Part shown: positions 1-12,528 of the stretch, piece by piece
How the letters are laid out: the number at the start of each line of letters is the position of its first letter
Numbering within the stretch: position 1 is the first letter of the stretch
Source: Sarcocystis neurona
Lineage: Eukaryota; Apicomplexa; Conoidasida; Eucoccidiorida; Sarcocystidae
Length of the DNA: 64,000 bases
Direction of reading: 5' to 3'
Assembly (NCBI GenBank): GCA_000727475.1
Contig: KL647307.1
Coordinates: 1,126,300-1,190,299, forward strand
Made by a program: the position numbers and the translations under genes
The notes under the pieces: generated by a model
Database searches by the model: none
Told to the model about the DNA's origin: nothing
What the model saw: the letters and a program-made list of their open reading frames with translations, nothing else

Positions 1-1170
1 TACGTATGTGTGTGTGTCTACAGCTTTGTCTTTGTTTGTGGCTGGCTACGTATGTTTCTTCTTCTTGCGTGGAGAGTGGAACGCCTGTATCTGTCTCTGT
101 ATCCTGAACAGATAGATTAGGTCGCACCGCCAGCCGAGGACAGGAGTGCTGCAGCGGACGTCGGAAAGAAGACCGCATCTGCCGCCACTGCTGCATCACT
201 AGTGCTGCTGTTGCTGCTGCGGATGCCTGTCTCGCAGGTTCTGCTGCTGCTGCGGCGAGTGCCTGTCTCGCTGGTGCTGCTCCTGGTGCTGCTGCGGATG
301 CCTGTCTCGCTGGTGCTGCTGCTGCTGCGGGTGCCTGTTTCGCTGGTGCAGCTACTGATGCTGCTGCTAATCTCTGCCTCGCTGCTGCTGCTGGCGCCGC
401 GGCTGCTGCTGCTGAGTCATACACACGACTGCGGTGCACCTGGAGCGCAGCGCTGCTTACGCTGCTATCGCAGGTGCGGCTTTTGCTGCTCTGGCCTAGC
501 AGACACCGCCTGGGGCTTAGCAGGGCAGGCGAGCCGCCTTCCACGTGGAGAGCCGCTCGCATGCATTTCTGTTCGCCTCATATGCGTCTATGTGTATATT
601 CTTCCGCCTCGCATGCACACCCAGACGCTGTCTGTCATCGCCTGCGCGTAACATCTCGCACTCAGAACCAAATGAAAGTTCCAGCGTTGCCCTCTGGAAG
701 CGTGACGCATCGCAGCGTCCTCCAGGCTCCTGTATGTGTATGGTTATGGCCCTTGTTACACCTTTTCATACGCAAGAGTAGACGTGCATAGCCATACGTA
801 CGTGTACGTAAATATATGTATGTATGCGTATATATATATATATATTCGTGTATAGAGAAATATACGCCTGCGTACGATCCGTGTGCACATACATATATAT
901 ATATATATATGTATTCGTATGTAGAGATGTATGCGCGTGCGCACCACATTTGTGCATGGGAGCGCATATAAGCTATTGATAAGAAGCCTTCGCCACAGCG
1001 CGTTGTTTCTGCGGCGAACTCGTAGCCGTAAAGAACAAGTCTGCGTTGCACCTCAGTGTCTATCTCTGGGCGATGGCATCTGCACCTCTGACTGCATGCG
1101 TTTTTGCTGCTGCTGGATTTGTGTGGCGCGGGCACTTTGCAGAACTGGCCGCTGGTGAACCGCCTGGGAA
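1..1170. other. Non-coding: CTG tract and TA microsatellites
   Basis: No exon can be supported here. A CTG-rich block (about 202-420) gives only Leu-rich frames on the plus strand. TA runs at about 830-845 and 893-910 lie in an AT-rich stretch (780-945). By analogy with proven introns of this window the CTG block could be the 3' part of a plus-strand intron, but no following exon was secured. Confidence 0.4.
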
Positions 1171-1722
1171 GTGCCCTGCATGCTATTTCAAAGCATCTCG
1201 ACGTCATGCTCGTCCACGTATGTCCAGGGGCGCCAGCGAGCGGTCGCAACACCAAACAGCAGCAGCAGGAACACGTGGGAATCAGCAGAACAGCAGGCTG
1301 GAGGTGGGGGGCGAGCAAAGCAACAGCAGGCAGTGGTGGGAAGAACAGCGACAGGCCGTCGGGGGGGGGTAGCGGCAGCAGGCGGCAAGGAGCACCAGCA
1401 GCAGGATGTAGCGCTGGCGAGCCGCGCAGCAGCAGGGAGCAGCAGGGGGAAGCAGCAGCAGTCAACAGCAGCAGTGCACCAGAGCAGGCAGCAGCAGGAA
1501 ACAGCGCCAGTAGATACTGCCCGTAGCAATAGGACGAGGAGCAGCCGCAGCGTGAAGCAGCAGCAACCGGGCCACAGCAGGGGGGGACCACATCGAGGCA
1601 GGAGGGCATTCGTGGCAACAGAGAACCACTGCAACGGGGCATCAGTTAGCACCAGCAGCAGGAAGAAGCAGCAGTCAGTCGCGAAGCAGCACCGACAGGC
1701 AGCGGTAGAAGCAGCGTTGTAG
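1171..1722 (+). CDS. Gln/Ala/Ser-rich hypothetical exon
   Basis: The plus-strand frame is open from about 1171 to a TAG at 1720-1722, roughly 180 codons. It has sense-strand CAG triplets read as Gln, Ala and Ser, interspersed with Arg, Lys and Gly, the composition typical of low-complexity coccidian exons. The first codon of the open frame is GTG rather than ATG, so the true 5' limit is probably a splice acceptor or lies elsewhere. No domain is recognisable. It is followed by a CTG-rich block and then the exon at 2307, so it may be an upstream exon of the same plus-strand gene. Other frames across the repeat are also open, so the frame is inferred from composition only. Confidence 0.35.
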   Translation: MPCMLFQSISTSCSSTYVQGRQRAVATPNSSSRNTWESAEQQAGGGGRAKQQQAVVGRTATGRRGGVAAAGGKEHQQQDVALASRAAAGSSRGKQQQSTAAVHQSRQQQETAPVDTARSNRTRSSRSVKQQQPGHSRGGPHRGRRAFVATENHCNGASVSTSSRKKQQSVAKQHRQAAVEAAL

Positions 1723-2306
1723 AGTGGCAACAACAGCACCAGATCGCAGCTACGTCACGAGGCGGTGGCAGCAGCGGATGGACGCTGCTGCGACTCTCTT
1801 CGATGCTGCTGATTCTTTGTTTGTCTCTGCCTTGTTTTTGTGTCCTTCGGCACGCTGTTGTGCTGCGCATGCACCCGCTGCTGCTGCTTTCTTTGGCCCC
1901 CGCTGGGGCTCTTCGCGAACTGCGGCTGGCCTTTGCATGTCTTGCTGCGTCTCTCACTGCTGCGCGATCTTGCAGGCGGTGCCGCGGCTGCTGCTACTGC
2001 TGTTGCTGCCGCGTCTCTCGTATAGGTGCTGCGCCCTGCTGAAGGCGCCGTATACGCTGCTGCTGCTGCTGTGGCTCCATTTGCTGTTGCTACTGCTTCC
2101 GGTTCCTCCGGCCGTCGGTGACCCTGCAACCGCTTGTCGACGCATTGCGTACTGCTGCTACCCGCGCGGGGGCGCGGCGCTGCTGTTTGCTCTCCTGTGG
2201 CCGCTGCTGGCGCTGCTGTCTCCTTCTGTCGCTGTCGTGGGTGGTGCGCAGCTGCCTCTGCTGCTTCGCAAGCTGCTACGAGCTGCTGAGTGTGTGATGT
2301 GGGCAG
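1723..2306 (+). other. CTG-rich block, probable intron 3' part
   Basis: This stretch has many CTG/TGC/GCT triplets on the plus strand and ends in an AG directly before an exon-like frame at 2307. The Leu/Cys-rich open frames through it are best read as intronic repeat. Confidence 0.4.
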
Positions 2307-5300
2307 AGGACATGGGTTCGGAAGACGCTGCTGCACAACAGTGCCGTGTACGACTTTCTGCTGCTTCATCTTTTCGATCTTTTGATGAAGAAGTCACCTC
2401 TTCTTCCCGAGGGAGATCCTTCAGTCGTCCGCCGCATGCAGCAGGTACTTCTCCGCCACAAGCCCCACGTCCATTCGTACGCGATACTCCTGCTGCGTAT
2501 CTGCCTATGTATACCTATCTCTACTTATTTGTATCTACCTATATCCATATCTATCTATATTTATCTATATATATCTATATCTGTCCATATCTGTCCATAT
2601 CTATTTAAATCCATGTATATCTCTATCTATTTATATCTATCTGTATCTGTATATATCTATCTATATCTGTCTATATCTATCTATATCTGCATCAATCTAT
2701 CTATGTATACCCACCTACATATCTATCTATCGTTCTGTCTATCTGTTTGTCTATCTCTCTCTCTCTCCCTACTATATATATATATATATATATGTATCTG
2801 CGTATACATGCGTGTGTGTGGGGTCGTGTGCGCAGCTCTCTGTAGAGATAGAATATATATATATGTGTATTGCACACGAGCATCTCTGCGTCATACACGT
2901 CCCTCTATGTATGGACGTATATGTGCCTAACTATATCTGTAAGAGTATATGTGTACTTTACTACACATATACATTTATATGGAGGATTTTGTCCAAGTTA
3001 TCTCCACTTCCTAGGAGGTCTTGATGCTCCTCGGCGCGGCCGCAGCAACTGGTTCTCCTTCACACTTCTGCGCTGTGACACAGAGCTGCGGTGCGTGTGC
3101 ATGCGGCCCCTCGTTGGTTGTAACCAGCTGCCACCTCCTCACGTATTGACGTTCCTGAATATGTTGATACTTGGGAGAAAAGGAGTCATCTCGCATCTCG
3201 TGGATAAACGTCATCATGGAAAGTGGTGGTGGCGGCAGGCCAACTTTTCTGCTGCTGGATCTCCGCGTGCTGCTGCTGTTTCTTCGCTACTGCTGCTTCT
3301 CCGCCGACGCGTTGCTGGTCGCGTGTGTCTCTCTCGCAGCCGCCGTGGCTTTCTTCCTTTTCTCGTATCTCCTTCCTTTCTTTTTCTTCTCCTCACGTTC
3401 GTCTTCTCTGCATTACCGCGTGCTGCTGCGTTTCTATTGTCTACTTATGTTGGGGTGGTTGGCTGCCCACGGCGCTCCTTTGTCTGGGTGAGACTTCCTG
3501 CTGCTGCCGGCCCGTCGGTCCTCACGGACTGCAGCCGCAGCCTTTCTGTCCGCTTGTGCCGTGGGTCTGCGAGCGCCGCTGCTGCTGCTGTTTTTGCGTG
3601 GCGCCTGCGCACCCGGTTGTGTGGGGTGCTGCTGCAGTGCTTTGAGGCGTGGCAGGCGCTGGCGACTGTGTCGTCCAGCGCTGCTGGCGAGGCTGGAGAG
3701 GACGAAAACGAAGACTCAGGGGCCAGTGCAGCAGCAGGAGGAGGGGCCGCGGCAGGAGCACCGGCAGCTGCAGCAAGCGGCGGTCCGTCTGTCCTGCAGC
3801 AACAGCAGCAGGCCTCTCTTGCGACATACGACCGCGTCCACGCGAGCGAGAAGCAGCGGCAGCAGCTGCTTGAGAAGGAACTCCTGTGCTCCCCGCTGAT
3901 GCAAGTGGGACACGTCATCTTGGATATGGCTGTTGTATTCTACTTACGGAGGAGCTGCGTGTAAGCTACACCCATCCACAGCATATCCAGCGTACATATA
4001 TATGTAAATATATGTAAATCTGTCCACCCGCCTATATTCTGTGTATGACTGTCTGTATCTACCTGTGTGTCTGTGCGTATCTTCCCGTATCTACCTATCC
4101 GCATCTGCGTGATTCTCCGTGTAAGTACATCTCTGCCCCTCTCTATCTATGTGTACGTATCTCTCTGTATCTGCCCGTCTGCCTATCTACATGTATTAGT
4201 AGATAATACTATCTGTCTTGCTTTTCTTCTCTCGATCCCTATCTTCTTGCTCTCTGTCTCTGTATCTCTCTCGCATGGGTCCCTCTGTACGTGTAGGTAC
4301 CTCTCTGCATCGGTCTATCTATCTGTGTGTGTGCGTGTCTATCCATGTCTGCCTGTCTGATCACCTACATATGTCTTCCTCTCCCCTATCTTCTTCTCTC
4401 TCTGTCTCTCGGTCTCTGTGTCTCCCTGTACATATGCTGCTGTTTCCTTTTGTAGGTGCCCGCGGGTCTGCTCGAATCTCCTGACACATTCTCCTGTGCT
4501 GCGGTTCACACCTAAAGGGAGCAGCGTGTTGCTTCGCTGCTTGAGGCACGCAGCAGCACACGCCGTGGCGCCGGGCCCTCCTGCTCCGGTCCTCGCACTG
4601 TCGGTGTTGCGAGTGCTGCTATACTGCTGCGATTCCTGCTGCCGTTCCTGCTACCGCTGCCGTTCCTCCTGCTGCCGCTACTGCTGCGACGTCGACGACT
4701 TCTTTTCCGACGGCACACTGCCTTTGCTTCCCTGTGCCTTTCGTGCTTTTTTCCGTGGCACTTCTGTCGTATCGCTCTCCCCTCCATGCTCGTCTTTGCC
4801 GTCGTCGCCCCCATTTTCTTCATCTTCTTCATCGTCTTCTTTTTCTTCCTCTTCCTATTCTCTTCTTCTTTGTCTTCTTCTTCTCCTCGCCATTCTTCTT
4901 CTTTTCCTGTTCCTTTCCTTCTTCTTCTTCTTCGTACGCTTCCGGTTGCCGTGCTCACCGTCCTCTTCCTCTCTTGCCCAGCCTCCAAATGCTTCTCCTT
5001 TCTTTTTTCTGGTCTTTTCCTTCGATCTCGTCGTCTTCCGCCTTCTTCTCTTCATTCGTTTCTTCGCCGCTTCGTGGTTGTTTGTCTACTTGCCTCTCTT
5101 CGGTTTCTTCTCCCTCTCTTGTCTCGTCTGCCGTCTCGTCTCCGTTACACTCTCTTCCAACCGCGTGTCTCCTTGTCTTTCTTCCCTTCCTTTCGCTCTC
5201 CTCTCTAATTTTGAGCCTTTATTTATTTTCTCTTTTCCCTTCGGTTCCCCTTCTTGTCTCTCGCTCTTTTCTCGATTTCCCTTCTGGCCCGTTCCTCTTC

Positions 5301-6025
5301 TCTCCTTTTCGTGACCCCTTCTTCTCTTTGGCGCGTTCAACCCTTTTTCTTCTCCTCACGTTTGTCGCAGCTCTTCTTGCCTGTCTTTCTTGTTCCGTCC
5401 TCCTCCGTTTATATCTTCCTTTGCTGTCTCGCTATCAGCCACCAATCTTCCTTCGACCGTTCGTCTTCTCTTCCCTTCGTGTCTCTCTCTTCTTCCCCGT
5501 CATTCGTCTCCCTCTTCCTTTCCTTTTCTTCGCGTCGTTCCGCCGTTTCCGTCCCTGCCGTCGTCTCCTCCCCTTGTTTGCTGTTCTGTTCCTGTCGCAC
5601 TCGCCTTCGTATATTCCCCTCTCAACGAGACGCGCCGTGTCTTCGGCCGTTCTCGCGTGCTGCACTTCCGGAGGGCGTTTCCCGCCTATTCGTGTCTCTG
5701 TCTTTCCAGAAGAGAGTACGTCGAGCTGGGATTGGGCAACGAGACCGACCTGCTGCCTGACAAGGAACGGGACTTCTCTCGCTTCCTTCGGCTGCTGCTG
5801 CGCGAGGCCATCGCCCGCCGTTACGCCCCACGTCCTCCGCGCTTCACGCTCAGTGCCGCGTACTTCAAGGCCCTCCTCGCTTTGCTCAAGTATGTGTCAC
5901 CAAAGCCTCCACCGCCCGCGGTCGCAAAAAACGAACGCCCGGCGCTCTTTCTGAACGTCTCTCTCTTCCGTGCCCCAACAGAGGGGAGTGTTGTCTTCTT
6001 CATGCACCGCTTTTGTAGCTCGTAG
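2307..6025 (+). CDS. Unidentified multi-exon protein, helical segments
   Basis: Probable plus-strand exons, product not recognised. Exon 2307-2444 is 46 codons, phase 0 to 0, with a helical Leu-rich segment and donor GTACTT. The frame around 3015-3240 continues with either of two phases. The frame ending at 3960 carries an acidic Glu/Asp patch, Ala and Gln runs and a Lys/Gln-rich helix, and closes with donor GTAAGC in phase 2. An exon starts at 4456 in matching phase 2. Exon 5710-5889 is 60 codons, with motifs LLPDKERDF and FLRLLLREA and donor GTATGT. An alternative is that 5710 reads on to a stop at 6023-6025. The amphipathic, Leu-rich exons suggest an alpha-helical repeat protein, but no family is claimed. 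The exon chain is only partly phase-proven, and more than one gene could be present. Confidence 0.4.
2499..2798. repeat. TATC/TCTG and TA microsatellite
   Basis: About 300 bp of imperfect TATC, TCTA and CTGT tetranucleotide repeats, followed by a TA run around 2772-2793. It lies between exons and gives long, meaningless Tyr/Ile/Leu frames in several phases. Confidence 0.9.
4780..5650 (+). repeat. Long pyrimidine (TTC/CTT) tract
   Basis: About 870 bases that are almost wholly C and T on the plus strand, dense in TTCTTC and CTCTTC. All three plus frames are long and open, encoding Phe/Ser/Leu/Pro-rich strings, which is expected of a purine-poor strand rather than of coding sequence. It lies upstream of the acceptor at 5709. 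Confidence 0.85.
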
Positions 6026-8262
6026 TTCTGCTGCAGTCAACACGAAGGCGGTCACATGTGGAACGCTTTCGCTTTCCCTCTTGCCGAGAGCGTCGGCCAC
6101 CTGCGGCTCCAACGAGGTCGAGACGGGGATGCCGCTGTCGTTTGGCAGCAAATGCTGGGCAGCTCCCCGCCGTGCGCCACTAACCCGCGAAGACGCCTGC
6201 ACCTTCACACGGGTCCGCGGTAGCGCATGCATCTGCGTGGCCCTACGGCGACCTCAGCTCGTGCCCTGCTATCACAGAGGCGACACCGCCGTTGAGTCCC
6301 GCCTTCTCCGGCTGTCGTAGTCGTTGTCACACACGCCTTCCACGCACTTGGAAGCACGCGGGTTGCCACCTGCGCCTCCTCCTCCGCGGTCGATAGCGTA
6401 GTTTTTGACCCCTCCGTTCACACATTCTGAAAAGAACGCAGCTTGTGCCACCCGGACTGAATACGGTAGTATCTAATAGTTATTGCACTCTTGAGTTGTG
6501 ACGAAGACGCCCTGCGTCTTAGCGGCGAGTTACGTTGGGTCTGGAGCAGGAAAGCCCGCCGCAAGATGCCCGCGATGACCACGTTGTTCAGCGCTGCTTT
6601 TGCTTCTCTTCCCCGCCGCAGTAGCGGCAACTTAGCACCCGCGCAGGGGAGAAACGCTAATACAACAGCAGCAGGTGTCTTGGGCACCTCTCTACGTCTT
6701 TCTCCTTCTCTCTCTAGTAACTTTGTCACTCCTCTGCTACATGTATATATATATATATGTATATGCATATATATCTGTGTGTGTGCGTGCGTGAGGAGGT
6801 TGTCGTGCTTCTGAGGCCACACGGTAACAAACGTTCCGAGCAGACCACGACGTGCAGAGAGCAGCAACAGCTGCGGCGCGAAGTAACACCAGTTTTTACT
6901 CGAGTCATCCAGCTGCCGTCAACAAGGGACGAATATAGACTTTGATGAATGTAGAAGAGTCCTGAGGGACGCGCCTCAAAATCACCTCTCACTGGCCGTA
7001 CTTAGCACACCGAAGTTCACAAGTAGATGAAGCCATTACTGCATCTCAAAATATGTGTCTTCTTTCTTCTCTGTTGCTGCGCGCGGCGCACATGGTAAAT
7101 GCACTGCTGTTTACGTAAATCTATGCCTACTTACACATTAATACTACATATATATACGTACACGTATATGCACAAATATGTATGTATATATGTATATCTC
7201 ACGCTAAATATGTGTATATATATATGTATATGTACACGTGCGCGGACACATATATATGGATGCGTGTATGGCAACGTAGGCAAGGAGACAAGAGTGGGAA
7301 TCCTGCGTGGTTCGACGACACTCGCAGCGTGTTGCACGTGAGGGAAGTTCCGAGTAATAACGATAGACAGACGTGTTTCTTTCCCGGCCTTTCGTGGGCG
7401 GCCTGGGTGCTGCCACTTTTCTGCTGTTTTGCGGCCCCTCTCGCCCTACGTGAGCTGCTTCCACACTCTTCTGCAGTGTTCGTAGTGACTGGCGTTGCAC
7501 ATCCCGTTGCTCGTACTGCCACAGACTGCTGGTTTGCTGTAGTGAATTGCCGATTCTCGCTGCTGCGGCGCGGTTCGTAGCGGTGCTGCTGCGCGTGCTG
7601 CTTTCTCTGCAGCGCCACGCTCCTGGCGACGCTGGGGGTGCTGCGATTGTTGCTTCGCTGCCGTTGTTCTGCTGCTGTTGTTCCGCTGCTGGCGCTGCTG
7701 GTAGTGTTGCACTGCCGACGCTCTCTGCTAAACTGCAGCCACTGCAGCTGCTGCTGCATGCACCTACTACACGCGGCTCCTGCAGCTGTTGTTGCCGGAC
7801 TGCTCCAGTGGTTGCTGTGTTGCTGCGTCTGTTCCAGCGTTGCTGGTCTGGCGCTGCTGTGGTGCTGCAGCTGCTGCTGCTGTTGTTGCATCGCTGCTGT
7901 CGCATTGCTGCTGTTGCATTGCTGCTGTTGCGTTGCTGCTGGTGGTGTTGCATTGCTGCTGCTGGGGCTTCTCTCTGTTCCGCATGGATTCTGCTGCTGC
8001 TGGCGATGTGTTGGCGATGCTGCATTTGTTGTCTGGCTGCTGCTGCTGTTGCTGATGCCACTTCTGTTCGACTGCCGCTAAAGGAGCAGGTGATGGGTTG
8101 TTGGTGCTGGTGCTGGCGCACCGGTGCTGCTGCCGGTGCTGTTTCTTTGCTGCCGTTGCATCAACGAGCACGACTGCTGTGCTGCTGACGGAGTGCGTAG
8201 GTGTGGCTGCCGCCGTTGCATTTGTGCTGCTGGTGTCATTCGGTGCTGCACGGTGCATGCAG
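6026..8262. other. Spacer or intron with CTG block
   Basis: Contains TA/GT microsatellite around 6740-6790 and 7145-7260, and a dense CTG/TGC block about 7560-8250 that ends in a cag acceptor at 8260-8262. Weak exon-like frames at about 5982-6320 and 6490-6720 could belong to the neighbouring plus-strand gene but were not joined in phase. Confidence 0.45.
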
Positions 8263-8602
8263 GACGCGCTTTGCCGTGACGAGTCTGTGCGAACGGCGTG
8301 CTCGACGCATACGGGAGCTGCAGTTTCAGACTCCCATCTGCAGAGCCGCGGTAGAAGCGAGCTGCAGTGCTGCGGACAGCCCTAGCAATATTAATTGGCT
8401 ACACGCCCCGCTGGGTCCTGCCGCTGCTGGTGCTGCTGCTGCTGCTGCTGCCTTACCGCAGAAGTGCACGGAGCAAAACCCCGCCACCGTTGCTGCTTCT
8501 TCTTCTCCTCTCTCCCGACCGGCTGCTGCGCTGCTGCCCCTGCGTCACAAGTCTAAAAAGCGCCGGCTTCACGTCTCCGCCGGTGCCGACGCTTTGCGTT
8601 GA
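8263..8602 (+). CDS. C-terminal exons of unidentified plus-strand gene
   Basis: Two exons join in phase. Exon 8263-8350 (88 nt) starts in phase 2 after a cag acceptor and ends in phase 0 at donor GTAGAA. Exon 8462-8602 (141 nt) starts in phase 0 after ccgcag and ends with TGA. The first encodes an Arg-rich helix containing CERRARRIRELQF. The second is Ala/Ser/Pro-rich and ends with a basic stretch, RHKSKKRRLHV, that could act as a nuclear localisation signal. The 111-nt intron between them (8351-8461) is CTG-rich up to the acceptor. Upstream exons would lie before the 7.6-8.25 kb CTG block, possibly the gene at 2.3-6 kb. The product is not recognised. Confidence 0.5.
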
Positions 8603-9119
8603 CAACTCTGCAGCCGCATGCACCACAGGCGCAACCACACACGCGCACGCATATGTCCATATAGCTATCTTTCTCTCTCTGTCTGACGTCTGCCTCCTCA
8701 CTTCACCAGTTCCCCTGTATGAGAATCACGACCGACATTTGAAGAGATTTCTACTTCTTTGTCTCCACAAGCAGAAGACTGCGCGTCTAGAAACTATTCG
8801 TCTGTGCATCTGGACCTCGTCTGCAAAGGTTCTGTATAGGGCTGTACGTGCTGCGCACCGGCGTACGTGTGTTTCTATGCTTCTAAATCTGTTAAGGGAC
8901 GCATGGGTGTGTCGTACTTGAGAAAGTCGACGCGCTTCAGTACGGGGATGGACGCTGCGACAGAAGAGCGACGAGCTGGACGTGGCGGTCTCCTCGGCAG
9001 ATGCAGGTGACCCCTCGGCGGGAATGTCGCTGCGGCACCTGCTACTGGGATTGTTCCCAGTCATCCACACACCTAAAGCTACGGTCGCACTCTAATATAT
9101 ACAAATGTGTATTTACGCA

Positions 9120-9155
<36 letters not shown>

Positions 9156-12100
9156 CGTTGACGCACGTACGTATGTAACAGCCTCCGGGTAGAAGCATGT
9201 GCTTCGGTGTAACGCCACGGCCACGTAAAGCTACGACCGCATTATAGTGTACGCAAATGTATATGTATGCATTTCCGTATATATATATATATATATGTAC
9301 GTTGACGCAGACACGTGCGTGACGGCCTCCGCGTGGGGTTACGTGCTTGGACGTGACGCCACGGCTACTTCCTCCGACTGTGCCACACGCGTACATTCGC
9401 GAGCATCGCTGCGTCGACGTGTTTCTGCACAGCACTTTTTCCTCCATACACTGAACAAGTCTAATGCTACATTTAATTCATGAGTGCGTATGGATATGCG
9501 TAGATGTGCATCTATATATATATACATATACACACAGCTTTTTCCGGCAGATTCTTGTTCCTGCCTGTCTGTCTCCCTTTTATTATATACACGGGAGAAG
9601 CCGGGTCTGTATACCTGTAGGAGCTTGTGAGTGCTGCCGTGTACTTAATGATACTGCTGGGATGCATACGCCGAGCAAGGGCCGGCATCCCGTTTCTACG
9701 AGCTGCTGCGGGACAGCCGCGGAAGGACAAAAAGACGCGCGCAGCTGCTTCCTGTGCCTCTCGGGCGGCTGGCCCACTTGTGACTGGTGTGTGTGTGTAT
9801 GTGCAGAGATGTGCGTTTGTACGTGGGTAAGCACGCATGGGTGTGTCTCCGTAGGGGTGCGTTAGAAATTGTAGGGTACTTCTCGTGGCACTTCTTACGT
9901 CCGCTTTTGGTTCCTCTCTAAAGTCGTTTCTTCCGGACCGAAGGGTCCGCCCGTCATACATGTGTACACATGGGTGGAGGGGGGCGCGTAGTAATATGTG
10001 CGGTTTTAGCCGTGGAGTGTTTTCTCAGTGTGTACGTACGTGTGTACAACTACTTATCTATGTAGCTATGGATATGCCTATATATATATATATATGTGCA
10101 GGAGTGTCGTGTTCTTGTTCAGCAAGCGTGCACACATGGATGTGTACACATACAAATACGTATGGAAGGGAAGAACTTAGCAGTAACTGCGCCTACAGGC
10201 TGTTTTCCTGGTGAGGCTGCTCCGGACAAAAAGAGCACTGGACAAGTGCGACTATCCAGCCGCCACAAACATACATAAATGTGCGTATACGTATGTATGC
10301 GCACACACCTACGTGTGAGTAGGCCTACATACGTCGGACTTGAGGAGACGTGCAAGTACTGGCGTCCAATATGCGTAGGTGAAACTACACAGATTCGGCT
10401 GCCGCTACTTCCGCGTGACCGCTGGGCGAAAACAGCCACGCGACACATGAGTTCGTTAAGTGTGGCAATTTCCTTCGATATTCGTCTGCTCCTGCTACCG
10501 GAGGTACATGTTTGTATTTCTGCGTGTATTTATGTAGAGGTCTGCACGCAGGCGTAATAATAGTTTCACTGCAGGCAGCACAGACGCCGAGTTCCTCTTG
10601 TGCGTATGTTTGAGTGTGTGAGTGGGTGCATGGGTAGGTGTGTGTGCGCCTGTCTCTGCGTATATATGTATATATATATACGTAGATATTTCGATAAAGA
10701 CACAGGAAAGGCCATCGTATGTACTGTACGCCTGGAGTGATCAAACGATCTTGCTCAAGCGGAGCCGTCCGCGATAACTGAATAGGCTGGCAACCGTGGG
10801 ATGTGCTGCCGGTGAGAAAAGCAAATAAACGTGCTTTCACGGTGCAGTATTGATCGTCAGTTCTTCACTACATGACGTTGCGAGAGCCGCCTGCGAGGCT
10901 TCGGCATGTCCTGCTTCCCTTAAGGTGAAGCAGGCGACGTGAAGACACTGACTGGGGCGTACTGTGCGCTGCGCTGCCATTGGCTCAATCGATTCTTACA
11001 TGCGGGGCCTACCCAACGGTAAATCAAGCTCACATAATATATATATGTATATCCAATATATCCATATGTGCACGTTCGCAGGCACACAGACACACACGTC
11101 CCCACATGCACAGACCTCTGTACAGGCGTACATCCAGACACCAGTGTACACCTGTCCACGCATGTGTGCATACATGCCTTTACGTATGTGCAAATACACA
11201 TGTGCATCTACAAACATTAATACACACATATACACACACGCACACGACAATGTACACAGTCGCGTGTCCCGCCATAAGTGTAATGCGTACTAGGAGGGAC
11301 GGACACCCCTCGTATCGCCTGCTTCGGCGTTTCGTTTCGGCGCTCCGTCTCAGCAATAATATTGCGTTGGCTGCCGCGTGGCAGCGCGCGGGTGTGTCGC
11401 AGCAACGAAGTAGTTCACGTTCGTGCACATTGGTGACACCTTGTACATATTCTGCGAAAATAACATACCACTCTTCGTACTGTCGTAGGCGGACTTGAAT
11501 AGCTAACGTTAGGGGGCACGTAGTCCTGGCTCGTCGGCAACGTTCGCTCCGTCCAGTACATTTTCCACTTGCGGACTACTGATGGGCTAAGAGGAGCCGG
11601 ACTACACTGTGTGGCAGGGAGCACAGAGCCCCGCGCATTCTTGCGAGATCCCTGTTCTAGACAAAGCCGATATAGGTGGAGGCGCAACGTACACATATTT
11701 GTCAGTGTCTTCACCAGCCCTGGCACGGGGAAGAAGGAAAAGTACTTGGCTGTGTGATGTCTATCCGTGTGTATAGGACTGCACACAGGTATGTTGACAG
11801 CGACGGCTGGATACTGTGCGTATGTAGACGGACATCATTACGCGTGTGTGTATGTCCTGGTCAAAAACGTGCGCGACGTCACGAAACTGCGCGCTGTTCC
11901 AAGCAAACCACAGCAGCCTATGCTTGGGAGGTCTACAGCGAAACAGAGGTAGAAGTAGCTGCGCGCGGGTAGGTACTTTTTCCGTAGAGAATTCAATGGC
12001 GAAACACGCAGGTACATAAATGTGTAGGTGCGCCGGAAGCGGGTCGGTGTGTAAAGGCGGGAGCTCATGGCATAAATTTGCAGTTAACAAGGAAATTCCT

Positions 12101-12528
12101 TTTCTACATCCGGGATCCACGTGTGTCCTGTTATGAATTCTACACGCGGATACACATCCAGACCTGTGCACCTGTACACGCATGTAGATATAGTAATACA
12201 TACACATTCAAAGTTATGTGTCGCCCCTCCACACATCGATACCATTCATATCTACGTATATATATACATATATCTATATATACATATATATATATCTGTG
12301 TGAATACAGAGACATACGCACGTAGGTGGTTTATATGGGTACGCAGCTACACGTGTGTGCCGTTCTATACAGACACCATTCGCACCCGTTTATGCAAATA
12401 TACTTCGACTTGATTCTCCGTACACATCGACGTACGTGCTTCCCTGCAGTTGCTAGCAGCGCGTCATACGCCCCGAAGATGTCGGCGCGTGGTGATTCGC
12501 TTGGAAATATGGAGAACCACGTCGCTTC
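8603..12528. other. Repeat-rich spacer, weak exon-like fragments
   Basis: Mostly TA, GT and short cryptic repeats. Isolated frames look protein-like (for example 8940-9090, 9640-9780, 10330-10515 and 11775-11955 on the plus strand, 11430-11700 on the minus strand), but none shares a domain or joins its neighbours in phase. They are not called as genes. Confidence 0.5.
9074..9378. repeat. Two-copy diverged tandem repeat, about 152 bp
   Basis: The block beginning taaagctacggtcgcac at 9074 recurs as taaagctacgaccgcat at 9226. In both copies there follows a TA run, then a gtatgcgttgacgca / gtacgttgacgca element, then a cagcctccg / cggcctccg element. The copies are clearly related but diverged. 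Confidence 0.8.

Noticed and set aside
202..651. Leu-rich plus-strand ORF made of CTG triplets
   Set aside because: Repeat-driven and without an ATG start; in proven genes of this window sense-CTG blocks are intronic.
7204..8121. 305-codon minus-strand Gln/Ser/Ala ORF over the same block
   Set aside because: Sense CAG on minus makes it tempting, but it begins and ends in microsatellite, has no splice partner, and the plus-strand exon 8263-8350 explains the block.
7547..8188. 213-codon Leu/Cys/Ala plus-strand ORF
   Set aside because: It is the CTG block that leads straight into the acceptor at 8262; better explained as intron.
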